DNA from: Negadavirga shengliensis
GTDB taxonomy: Bacteria > Bacteroidota > Bacteroidia > Cytophagales > Cyclobacteriaceae
Length of the DNA: 64,000 bases
NCBI RefSeq assembly: GCF_042652345.1
Contig: NZ_JBHSJJ010000005.1
Span: 361,362-425,361, forward strand
Direction of reading: 5' to 3'
In this document: positions 8,554-18,600 of the stretch, in pieces
Position numbering within the stretch: position 1 is the first letter of the stretch
Layout of the letters: each line of letters opens with the position of its first letter
The notes under the pieces: generated by a model
What the model was told of the DNA's origin: nothing
The model's input: only the letters and a program-made list of their open reading frames with translations
Databases searched by the model: none
Program-made: the position numbers and the translations under genes

Positions 8554-8569
8554 ATTGCAATATTACGAT
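8554..8569 (-). promoter_or_regulatory. candidate ArsR operator
   Basis: Just upstream of arsR the minus strand reads ATCGTAATATTGCAAT. Its two 8-base halves are an imperfect inverted repeat (6 of 8 positions), similar in form to ArsR/SmtB operators. It sits 14 to 29 bases ahead of the arsR start, where a repressor would block transcription. Confidence 0.5.
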
Positions 8570-8985
8570 GAATTATCCAGCCATGCAACCCATCACATAA
8601 ATTTTATGATGGACCTGAATTTCCGATGGCGGACCTGTTGGTCCGTTTGGAAAAAGACAATCGCAAGCTTTGGACGCGGGATAGGGAAAAAATATACCAT
8701 GCAGGAAGCGTAACAGAAGAAAAGTGAAAAATCACGTAGTATTTTTTTGATCCTATGCAGTAGCATACTTGAATCTAAACCTTCTGTTATTTACTCCAAT
8801 TAGGACATTTCAATGGACTATATGCCCCTATTTTAATAGTTATACTTTGTATATGAACATACCATGGTCTAAAATTTCAGTTTCTAAAAATAAATAAATA
8901 AAAAAATTATTTTAGCTTGAGAATCCATAGATAACTAATTAAGTTTATAAGGTTTCGGAGCTGGCTTTTACGGAATCTTTTTATC
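8570..8985. other. divergent intergenic region, no gene seen
   Basis: This 416-base AT-rich region separates the arsenic operon from the GAF/AraC regulator and should hold promoters for both. I found no exact TTTG-N19-TAnnTTTG match; the closest rightward candidate is TATACTTTG near 8842-8850. No conserved open frame or RNA was recognised. Confidence 0.4.
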
Positions 8986-8994
8986 GTGTCTTAC

Positions 8995-9930
8995 ATGCAA
9001 CCTACAGATTACAGAATCCTTGGCTTAAATAGAATATTTTCCTCGAGTGAGCTGGTGGATATAATGGATTGTCAGAGCCAAGCTATTTCCATATTGAGTT
9101 ATTTTGCGACTTCTTTATTTGATAAAAATAAAATAGATGATGTCCTATGGGATATCGCCGAAAACTGTATAGCCGAACTGGGTTTAGAGGATTGTGTAAT
9201 TTATCTTTTGGATGAACGAAAAAAGCTTTTGATTCAAAAAGCGGCTTATGGGAATAAAAGTCAGGGTGAGAGGAAGATTCTGAGTCCAATAACCATTCCC
9301 CTTGGAAAGGGAATAGTGGGGTACGTGGCGATGACCGGGCAGGCGGAAATCATAGACGATGTATCCGTGGATAGCCGCTATATTCTTGATGATCTGCAAA
9401 GGGGATCGGAACTGACGGTTCCGTTATTGCTCGATGAAAAAGTAATAGGTATTATTGATTCGGAGCATTCGGAGAAATTTTTCTATGATACTTCTCATTT
9501 GTACTTATTCGAATTGATAGCTCAACTCACGGTTAAAAAACTGTCCCATGTTATACAAAACAATAAGAACAGTTTTACCAATGACAATGCCTATTTCAAA
9601 CAGTTCTGCCAGCTTCTGGAAGATGAAAAAATATACAAGAACGAAAGTCTGAGCCTCTCCACCGTTGCCGGACAGCTTAATATCAGTGCCAATTACCTTT
9701 CTCAATTGATCAATAAATTATGTGACAGTAATTTTTCCGACGTGGTTAATAAACTGCGGGTTGAGGAAGCGATGCGTTGCATAACCCATTCGGACTATTC
9801 CGGCTATACCATGGAAGGAATCGGTTATGAGGCGGGATTCCATTCGAAATCATCATTTTATTCAGCTTTTAAGAAACATACGGGTATTACCCCGAGCGAA
9901 TACGAGAAGAAGTATAAAAAATCGTCCTAA
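8995..9930 (+). CDS. GAF-domain, AraC-type transcriptional regulator
   Basis: The protein of about 311 residues has an N-terminal GAF domain (about residues 30-175, with LGKGIVGYVAMTGQAEIIDD typical of GAF sensors) and a C-terminal AraC-type double helix-turn-helix (about 210-310). The helices LSTVAGQLNISANYLSQLIN and GIGYEAGFHSKSSFYSAFKK, then TGITPSEYEKKY, are characteristic. It is therefore a soluble sensor-regulator binding a small ligand or redox signal. An in-frame GTG lies nine bases upstream of the chosen ATG. It stands alone on its strand, followed after 395 bases by the giant two-gene module, which it may control; that link is inferred. Confidence 0.85.
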   Translation: MQPTDYRILGLNRIFSSSELVDIMDCQSQAISILSYFATSLFDKNKIDDVLWDIAENCIAELGLEDCVIYLLDERKKLLIQKAAYGNKSQGERKILSPITIPLGKGIVGYVAMTGQAEIIDDVSVDSRYILDDLQRGSELTVPLLLDEKVIGIIDSEHSEKFFYDTSHLYLFELIAQLTVKKLSHVIQNNKNSFTNDNAYFKQFCQLLEDEKIYKNESLSLSTVAGQLNISANYLSQLINKLCDSNFSDVVNKLRVEEAMRCITHSDYSGYTMEGIGYEAGFHSKSSFYSAFKKHTGITPSEYEKKYKKSS

Positions 9931-10325
9931 TTTTTTGAATTTCAAGTATTTTGGAAAGTTGATTTTTCAGTTTGTGTTCCTTTGTCGTGAAAATAAGATA
10001 TTAAATAAAGAAGCATTTCCACTTCTGTCACTTTTTGAGTCGGTTTTTTCCGCGATCCATACCCAATAGTATGTGAGAAGGATGTGAATGCATTTTATCC
10101 TTATTTGCTAAAACCCGTAAGCCGGCAGCAGCAATAAGGCAGATACAAACAAATGGAATTATTTGTTGATGGATGCTATATTTTCCACCGTTTGAAGCAA
10201 CGATTGTCCCCGGTTTTGCCGATAGCGTGAAGCATGCAGGTACAAGTTATCTCAAAGGCGGAAGATTTTTTATTCATAATTAATAACAATAGATCAGTTG
10301 ACTTTAAACTTAATCTTTTCAAACC
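9931..10325. other. leader region ahead of the giant gene pair
   Basis: No gene is visible in these 395 bases. No exact promoter consensus was found. The region may carry the promoter and a regulator site for the downstream genes. Confidence 0.4.
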
Positions 10326-13300
10326 ATGAAAGAACTGGATGAGGTTCAGGCATTGTTATCCTCTCTTTTTGGAAATCTGGATGCCGGTACAGTACAGCAA
10401 AAAAAGGAATGGGAAGCTTCTTTGCCTTTAATGGCAGCGACCCTACTGAGACAGGATCCAACGCAGATCCAAAACCAATCATTTACCATTGACAAAACCG
10501 ACTTGTTTCACCGGGAAAGGGTGAATCCGCAAAAACTCAAAACCATCGAGGAAGCAACCAAGGCTGCAGTCAAAGAGCGAAAGGCTTCGGACATGAAGGT
10601 TTTCATCAGGGAAGTTCCCGTGAGAACCACCCAATTACCCGCCAGTGTACCTCTTTGGGCTGCCGGATCAAAACCCGCCATCACATCCGGGCCCTTTGAA
10701 AGGACAGACGGCAGAAGGGTATTTTTGGACTTCTTTGCAGTACAAAAAATGCTGTCAATCTACCAGCCGGGGAAAGCCAATCCGGCACTGCTTTTTACGG
10801 TCACTGCGGGTGGTGCTGAAAATGAGTACAATCTTGTAAAAGGAAGCATTTGGGTGAGGGCAGATGTCCTTGCACCCAACGCACCTCATGACAGGTATTT
10901 CGGATTGGCGGTCAATGGTGGAAAAATCTCACTTTCCGCAAAGCCCGTGGAAAAATTAGGCAAATTGTTTATTTCCGGAAATACCAAGGTCTCGGTAAAG
11001 TTGGATGTCAACACTACGCCACCCAATGTACAGGTAGGGGAAGGTGGATTTGGGAAAGATGCTGCTGATCTGAAACTCCAGTTCCCAAAGTTCCTTGAAT
11101 TTTCCTTTACCGGCTCAGCATTAGGACAAATCACGGCTGCAGGTGATGCGGAATGGAATTTATATGGGCAACCCACAGGTTTTCAGCACAACAGATCCGG
11201 CGCTCCCTTTTTCAACGACAAGCTGAACAGGGTAATGATCCCTTACCAAGGTGATCAATCTGTCATCGGAATTAAGGATTGCCAAAGCCCCTATCTTAAT
11301 ATTGAGGGAGAGGCTCCGATCCAGGAGCCCTGGTGGGCCATTCCGGCAGCCCTGTTGGATATCCAGCAGCCGTTGGAGGCGGCCGGGCCGGGAGCCTTGG
11401 CTATATTGACCGAAAAAGGCCTCAAAGCCAGTTGGCAGGGGCAAGAGGGAAAAACCGGCCATTTGAATGAGGCATTTATCATGGCTGAATTTGGAAGGGT
11501 AAGCATTACGGATCTGTCCTCTGATTGGTTGGGAGCTTATCAGGAAATAGGTCATTGGAAAGACGGCCTTAATCCGTATGGTACTTCTGTTTCCCTGGAT
11601 TATCAAAATAACACACCCTTTCTTTACAACAGCCTGGCAGAGGGAACGGAAATGATCATGACAGAAGCCCATGCTGATGTAAAGACAGATCGCCCTGTAC
11701 AGGCCAATGGGCTTCCCGTAGCGGTCAGAACCAAGCACAGCGCGTTGCTCATGATGGCCTCGGAAAAGAACAACCTCTTTTATCTTTACGATGACAACAT
11801 ACTTTGGGACAACAAGCTTCCGTTTGATAATGTACCCCAGTTCAAGTCCATTGCTCTGGCACTTGAAAATGCGCTTTTTTCCGTTTCTCCTGTCAATGGC
11901 TGTCTTCTATTCGGCAAATGCAATGAGGATTGGACCAGGATAACCGAAAGCCATACTTTTTTCGTTTTCGGACTGCTTTCCTATATGCCCACCTTGCCGG
12001 ATCCCTATGTGGCCAATTTCGGGTGGCTGAGGGAACATATGGGCAGTGACAGAAAAGGGTGGGATGGGATCAGGAGCTGGTTGGTTTGTCACGTTAAGCA
12101 GGAAAGCGTGGATGACCAGGAAGACACCGTTACGGTCAGTTTTCACTATGGGGATCATTTTCAATCCGCGACCGCCGGCGCGTCGGGCGCAGCTGCTCAG
12201 CCACTTGTGGAAACTGTCGCGGCCAACCACCTCAGCTCCGGAACAGTTCGTGAAACGGTAAGCCATGCCTCCGCCTCCGCTTTCAACGAGGGACTTCCCA
12301 ATTATGAGTCCCAGTATGAGGAGACAATGAGACAAAATCTGCTGGATTATTTTGCCCTGCTGGATGTGAGTAGCAATGCCAATCAATTGGGAATCAGTAT
12401 AGGCATAGGCCGGGAGCAAAGGGTAGTGACAGGCGTGGCTACGCATCATACGGAAGGTTCGGCAAGTATCACATCCGTCAACAATGCCGGATTGATGATA
12501 CAGGGCATGCAGGTGTTTTTACCCGGGACGATGACCCGTTTGTTTACCATGCCCCAGATTGCCTGGGAACCGGTGTTTAACCTGACACCCCCTGCTCCGG
12601 GGATGCCTGGTGATCCTGATTTTTCGTTTAACTATTATCCCAATGACGGCGGCCCGACCCGGTTTATCAACAGCAGCAACAAACCGGTCGTATTGGCGCC
12701 TATTCCGCTTACCCAATTTATTCTGCAGGAGTATGCGGATAAAAACAACAATGTGACACTACAATTCACCTTGCCTTTTGGGCTGAAAGCGGTAGCCAAA
12801 CTGACCCATAATGAACCCAGGGAAACAATAAAACCCAAGTTGACCGGTATATCCCCCTCGTTTCCCGATGGAACCAAGGGAGGGATCCAGATTTCTGCCT
12901 TGGCAGGTGACTATGGCAAGAAACCGGCAGGGGAGTCCCATTTAAATGACCTGCCCATGTTTGCAGGTTTTACGGTGCAACTGAACAATGTGCTTGATCT
13001 GTCCGGGGTGGCAAAGGGCGCCAGCACGTTGGGACAGAGTGTGACCAAGATATTCAATGGGGAATTTTTCATGGATCCTGCCGCTCCCGGCGTCCTCAAA
13101 GAAAGGGGTGTGCCTGTCTCCAGGGCGGATTTTACCGGATACGGGGCCAGTATTTTCAGCAACTGGCTGAGCCCTTCGGCCGCTATCGCGGAAACCAGCC
13201 AGGCAAGATTCGATGTCATGCTGGGAAGAACCGCCCATGAAGTCATTCAGGTGAAAAGCCTCGTATATCCATGGGGTATACGGGTGGTACGTACCATCAC

Positions 13301-15590
13301 GCTCTTCAGGGTCAGCAGCGGCTATGTTTTCAGAACCGACAGTGGATGGCAGCCTGAATCCGATGGGCTTTTCGATTTCAGGTACAAGTTCAACAATAAA
13401 AACGGACAGAGAGTAGAAGTCAATCCCTATGAGCTTCATCCCGGCATAATAAAAGGATTGTTCAATGTCAAGAATATCCGGGAAGATGGAACCCTGCCGG
13501 AATTCACTGCAGAGAATGTTTATAACCAGGGTGATTATTTCATTAACGAATTTGGTGATGAAGTCCAACATGGCGGCGCTCAGCCGAAGAAGCAAGCTGT
13601 AAACTGTGTTCCCGTATGGTTCGATGCAGATGTGGCCATTGAGAATGTGGTCCAGGGCCACAAAAACGGAAAAATTCCGGCGAAAAAAGTTCTCGGATAT
13701 GTCCAACTGGCACCTGCAGGGCTGCCGCTTTCACCCCAGCAGTTTCAAATGCTCCTGGGTCTGCAAGGCGGCATCATCGGAGGGGATATAGATTGTGTGG
13801 CGGATATCAATAAAAGCGGTCACCAGATGCGGATCAGCAGGTTTGACATCACTGCTTCTGTGGGCGCTGACAACGACACATCAAAACCGATATTTGTGGT
13901 ATCTGCCCGGGGCAGTGTGCTGCTCCCCAAAGAGGGGAGCTGGTCCATGGTGCAGCACAATGTAGGGAGCGGGGAAGTCACTCCTTTGCCTGCCCACCTT
14001 CCTGTTCCACTGATTCGTGAAGGAAAGTGGAAACCCGAGGTGGTGATAGATCCGGTGAACGTCAACAATAAGCTGGTCAGGGTAGCTAATCCCACAGAGA
14101 TCTTAAGGACTCCCTTAAATGAGACCCTCAATTACGGTTTCTTACAGAGTACCGCCACCCAAAAAGCACTTTTCCTGACGCCAAGCTACAAGGTTAATAC
14201 GCAGAAATTACTCAGCAAAACACCGCCCATTTTTGCTGATGCCTATAAGTTAATGACCGGTAATGGGATCTTCCCGAATGTAGGCAATGCCATAGATAAT
14301 TTCGGATCCGGTTCGGTCCTGTTTGAAGGGGTGGATGAAAATGGTATTAAGGAAAAAGCTTTTCAGGAAAGCAATATGCTGGATGCCGGTAAAAAAGTCC
14401 TTGAACTGATGCAGATTGATGCCCAGAAGCAGGGACAGGCAGTGGTGGAACAAGGGTTTCAATTGCTGGCCGGCGAGGCCAACAATGCTCTGAACAAGGC
14501 GATTGCCTTTGATGTGCCTGATCTGGAAGTGGACTTGGTGAATATGGACTCCTTAAGGATTTATATCGAATACAAGACCAAAAGCAAAGGACAAGGCGGA
14601 GGCAATTATGTGGACGGCAAACTTAATTTCGATGTCAAGTCGTTCAGCAATGATCTGTCCAAAACCTGGAAAAGCCGCATGAACAATGTGGGGATGGTAG
14701 TGGACCTGGGTTCGTTCAAGAGACTGATGACCATCAAAGGAAACTTTGATGCCCAAAAGGGAAAAGAATCCGGTTTTGAAGGAGATACGGCCGGTAACAG
14801 CAGTCCTTTTGGAGGGCTTCCTGTTCCCGAGGTGGAATTCAGTGATGAATTGAAGCCGGTTATCGAAATCCTGCAGCTCCTGGCTTCCCTCAGCACCGGT
14901 GATTATGGCGACGTGATGAGAAAGGGGCTGAAAATAGCCATGGGCAATGCCGGGGAGATCTGGGAATACAAATTCGAGGCCACCAAGGAAATTCCTCTCG
15001 TCCGTTTTCCACCCACTGCTGAACTCTATAATAATCCGCAGACGCCCTTGCGGCTGGAGGCCTCTCTGGCATTGGGCGTGTATTTCAATGCGGCATTAAA
15101 AGTCACCACGGATCCCAAACAGCTGCTTCCCACAGCCGGAGGGTTTATCCAGTTCAAAGGCGGCCTGGAAGTCATGTGCGCCACAGTAGGAGGCGCTACC
15201 ATCTACGCGATTGGAGCAGTCGCGCTCAAAGTTGCCTGTGACACTAAAATAGGGCCAAGTCTTGAAATGAAATTTGGCTTTGGGGCCAATATCACCGCCG
15301 GGTTGCCCGTAATTGGGAGTGTCAGTGTCACCTTTATGGTGGGAGCGGAGATGTATGCCAGTGCCCAGATGATCGAAATCAAGGCATTTATGCTGTTTAA
15401 AGGAAGGGCCAGCATTGCGGGCGGCCTTGTTACGGTGACCATCTACATTGAGGCCAGCGGAGGCGTAAAGCGTATAGGGAATAAGACCGAATGCACTGCT
15501 TCCGTTACCTTCGGACTGGATATCAGTATTTTCCTTGTGATTAACATCAGCTTCGAAGAGACCTGGCAGGAATCCAGGCAAATCGCTTAA
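10326..15590 (+). CDS. giant uncharacterised protein (1754 residues), first gene of a two-gene module
   Basis: I do not recognise this family. The 1754-residue protein has no signal peptide or lipobox and begins with a charged helical stretch (KELDEVQALLSSLFGN). The body is rich in alternating hydrophobic and polar segments suggesting many beta strands, with few cysteines. A helical part around residues 1350-1420 (GKKVLELMQIDAQKQGQ) precedes a Gly- and Ala-rich beta region over roughly the last 200 residues (for example GFGANITAGLPVIGSVSVTF) that ends FEETWQESRQIA. The even reading frame, lack of internal stops and ordinary codon use show a real gene. It precedes a second giant gene by 38 bases. 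A scaffold, secreted or surface product delivered without a Sec signal is possible but unproven. Confidence 0.85.
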   Translation: MKELDEVQALLSSLFGNLDAGTVQQKKEWEASLPLMAATLLRQDPTQIQNQSFTIDKTDLFHRERVNPQKLKTIEEATKAAVKERKASDMKVFIREVPVRTTQLPASVPLWAAGSKPAITSGPFERTDGRRVFLDFFAVQKMLSIYQPGKANPALLFTVTAGGAENEYNLVKGSIWVRADVLAPNAPHDRYFGLAVNGGKISLSAKPVEKLGKLFISGNTKVSVKLDVNTTPPNVQVGEGGFGKDAADLKLQFPKFLEFSFTGSALGQITAAGDAEWNLYGQPTGFQHNRSGAPFFNDKLNRVMIPYQGDQSVIGIKDCQSPYLNIEGEAPIQEPWWAIPAALLDIQQPLEAAGPGALAILTEKGLKASWQGQEGKTGHLNEAFIMAEFGRVSITDLSSDWLGAYQEIGHWKDGLNPYGTSVSLDYQNNTPFLYNSLAEGTEMIMTEAHADVKTDRPVQANGLPVAVRTKHSALLMMASEKNNLFYLYDDNILWDNKLPFDNVPQFKSIALALENALFSVSPVNGCLLFGKCNEDWTRITESHTFFVFGLLSYMPTLPDPYVANFGWLREHMGSDRKGWDGIRSWLVCHVKQESVDDQEDTVTVSFHYGDHFQSATAGASGAAAQPLVETVAANHLSSGTVRETVSHASASAFNEGLPNYESQYEETMRQNLLDYFALLDVSSNANQLGISIGIGREQRVVTGVATHHTEGSASITSVNNAGLMIQGMQVFLPGTMTRLFTMPQIAWEPVFNLTPPAPGMPGDPDFSFNYYPNDGGPTRFINSSNKPVVLAPIPLTQFILQEYADKNNNVTLQFTLPFGLKAVAKLTHNEPRETIKPKLTGISPSFPDGTKGGIQISALAGDYGKKPAGESHLNDLPMFAGFTVQLNNVLDLSGVAKGASTLGQSVTKIFNGEFFMDPAAPGVLKERGVPVSRADFTGYGASIFSNWLSPSAAIAETSQARFDVMLGRTAHEVIQVKSLVYPWGIRVVRTITLFRVSSGYVFRTDSGWQPESDGLFDFRYKFNNKNGQRVEVNPYELHPGIIKGLFNVKNIREDGTLPEFTAENVYNQGDYFINEFGDEVQHGGAQPKKQAVNCVPVWFDADVAIENVVQGHKNGKIPAKKVLGYVQLAPAGLPLSPQQFQMLLGLQGGIIGGDIDCVADINKSGHQMRISRFDITASVGADNDTSKPIFVVSARGSVLLPKEGSWSMVQHNVGSGEVTPLPAHLPVPLIREGKWKPEVVIDPVNVNNKLVRVANPTEILRTPLNETLNYGFLQSTATQKALFLTPSYKVNTQKLLSKTPPIFADAYKLMTGNGIFPNVGNAIDNFGSGSVLFEGVDENGIKEKAFQESNMLDAGKKVLELMQIDAQKQGQAVVEQGFQLLAGEANNALNKAIAFDVPDLEVDLVNMDSLRIYIEYKTKSKGQGGGNYVDGKLNFDVKSFSNDLSKTWKSRMNNVGMVVDLGSFKRLMTIKGNFDAQKGKESGFEGDTAGNSSPFGGLPVPEVEFSDELKPVIEILQLLASLSTGDYGDVMRKGLKIAMGNAGEIWEYKFEATKEIPLVRFPPTAELYNNPQTPLRLEASLALGVYFNAALKVTTDPKQLLPTAGGFIQFKGGLEVMCATVGGATIYAIGAVALKVACDTKIGPSLEMKFGFGANITAGLPVIGSVSVTFMVGAEMYASAQMIEIKAFMLFKGRASIAGGLVTVTIYIEASGGVKRIGNKTECTASVTFGLDISIFLVINISFEETWQESRQIA

Positions 15591-15628
15591 GACAGATCTA
15601 TTTTTCATCTTTTTAAAAAATTAACATT

Positions 15629-18600
15629 ATGGAACCAAGAAGAGCATTGACCCTTATGGTTTTTCCCCAAAGATTCGATGGGGAGAAGCTGATCTTCAAT
15701 ATCGTTGTCATACCCAGAAATGCAGATCCCTTTGTACCCTTTCCTACCGGCAAACCTGATCCCGCAGATGTGCCGGGATTTGCCTCCCTTCAGCCGGAGT
15801 TCCAGATAGGGGTGGTCAGCGGTCTGGATGACTTTCCGTTGAGCAATGCCACTGCTCCCGGAAGAATCCCGAAAATACAAAGTATTACGGTCTCCGCGGT
15901 CCCACAAAAATCGGATACGATTGAAGCCGTTGCAAAATCATTTTCTCCTATACCTATTTCAGATACCAATGATAAAATCCCCGCCCCGCTTCCCCTTAAT
16001 AAAAGCGTCAAAAAGTACCTGCCTTTTTCTTACCGGAACAGCTTTAATTTTACCCAGCCCCGGCATGAAAACGCGGTAACGGATGATAGCTATGAATGTG
16101 CTTTAAGGGACAAAGTAGAACCCATTCTCAATTATGTTCCAAAAGACAGCCTCAGTTGGGGAAAGGTATTTGCCCATATCTTGCGGCAGCCTTTATTGGC
16201 CAAGGCCTGTGGGATGATTTATGAAGCAGAGGTGGAAGTAGAAGAAGACTGGTTTGAGGAAGGCGGGTACCTGTACGTTGATATTACCAATGACCCTTGG
16301 AAGGATGCGCAGGAGCTGTTGCTGGAAGATAATGACGGACCTTTGATCAAACGCTATGCTGCCAGGATTCCCAAGCTGGAACCCGGTGTGGCGAGACCCG
16401 TTTTTTCTGCTGTACTTTTTCCGGTCCTTTACCAAAAGAACGGTCAGCCGGAAGTGGTTCCGCCTGCACCTTGGGATGAGCTTTTCAAAGAATCCCTGGC
16501 TTACAGTGACGGATTTGCGAAAATTGTACATGCCAACCAGCCCGTCAGTGGCAACCTCCTCAAAGAACACCAGGATGGCCTTCATCCCCAAAAAGATGCC
16601 GGGATCAGGCTTGCCTGGGATGATGAACAGATTTTAATCTGGTATATACGGCAACTTACGGAAAATCCGGAAGCACCGGGAAGCGGGGAAAGGATAGATG
16701 CTCCGCTCGGCGTGATCGGCTATAAAATTGACGTGAGGGAACAGGTCCCCGATGCGGAATGGGAAAGCCTCCATCAGGTAACGGTCAACCAGGGGGCTTC
16801 TGATTTGGGGAAAATGTTTCCTCCCCAACCGGTGGAGCTGTCCCATCAGGTTTATCCCACCAAAGTGAATACCCTTATGGGAAGCAATTATTGGTTACCT
16901 ATGTATTTCGCCAACTGGATTGGGAAAAATCTGGCCGTGGGGGATGATGACGCACTGGAAATCTATAAGAATGATCAGGACAATTCAGCGGATATCGACG
17001 GAACTACGCCAAGAAAAGCTACCGTCAACAAGGCCTTGGAACCGGTTCCGATAAATACCGAGCTCAGATACGGCAAAACTTATCAGTTCAGGGTGAGAAT
17101 GTCGGACATCAGCGGGGGAGGGCCGGACGTGAAGGACGATCCTATCCATAGCGGACCATCGCCCCAGACTACAGTTTCGTTCAGGAGGTATATCGCCCCT
17201 GATAAATTGATCATAAGCAAGCCGGACTCCTTGCTGAATTCCAAAGCAGAGTATTATAATTCAGTCAATGGGGAAGAGAATGAATTTCTGGTGAATCCAG
17301 TGGTCAGGATCAAAAGACCATTATTGGAATATCCTGCCGTCGTATTTACAGACAAATACCAGCAGGCGGGTATGGATCCAATAGCCATGCTGAAGGCCCT
17401 TTCATTTGACAGTCATAAGCAGCTTACCTTGGGTTTGCCCGATCCGGATGTGAACAAGGTAGAGGTAAGGGTGGAAGTCAGGACCTTGGAGATGGACAAT
17501 TCTCTGAGTCAGGATGGCCGGGAGAATTACATCACCTTGTACACCACCCACCGTTCTTTTCCTGCCGATTTTGATGGAGAGTTGGAAATTCCCGTCCAAT
17601 TCATAGATGTGCCTGTATTGAATCTGGGCGTGCCTGTAAATCCATTTTTGGTGGATAATCTTAAGAAAGAGGATCTGGACGACATGGAAGAAATCGTGCT
17701 CCCCACAGGAAGGCATGTAAGGGTGAGTTTCCGGGCTGTTGCTGGTAGCGGAGAGGTTAATGAGCACAGTTATTTCGGGGTAATCAATGAATCGCAGCCG
17801 GAATCGGACAGCAGATATGGCAAAGTGCAGCAACTGATGTTTTACAGGGAAACGCAGGATGAAAGCGAACTTCTTCGTCCATTCGGAGCCATCCCTGTGT
17901 TGCAGGGGCTGTTTTTGAAACCCAATGAAGTGCCTTTGATCAAAGGAAACAATATCTTCAAAACCCTCTTTTTGCCCAAGACCACGGAAGGGAATCCGGA
18001 TATTGTCAAACGGCTTGCGGATGCATTGGGATTAAAAGCCAAAGGGCTTACCTTGGTGGCTCCGAAAGGAGAACGGGTGATATTCGGCATCAGCAGCAGG
18101 ATACGGCATTCGCTGGCGCCCGATGGATGCAGTGTCACCTTTGCCAACAGGGCCGAGCTGCAGGACCACTGGCTGGGTTGTATCAGCTATCAGCTAAACA
18201 GGGACTGGACCTGGGATTCCCTTCAGGATGTGGCTTTTGCTATTGACAGAAAAACCAAATTCCGCAGGGATGAGGATGCCGAAGCCAGCATCATCGAAAA
18301 TCTGGGTGATATAGAATTCAAGCATACCGTGTCCTTCGAGGCTTTGCAGCCCGACCGGTTCGGGAATATCAACCGGTCCTATACCAGGATCGTCTATATT
18401 GATGCCATTGAGCCAAAGAGCGGCTTGCCAAGAAGCCAGTCCGATCCGAACCCAAGGTTCCCGGACGAGATTTGGGTGGATTATACTTTGAAGCCTTCTT
18501 TTAAGGAACACCACGCAACTCATCCGGATGTCGATTTGGACCAGATCAAGCTTCCTACAGTCCTTCCTCCTTCCCAGATCCCTAAAATTGCCAGTGTAGG

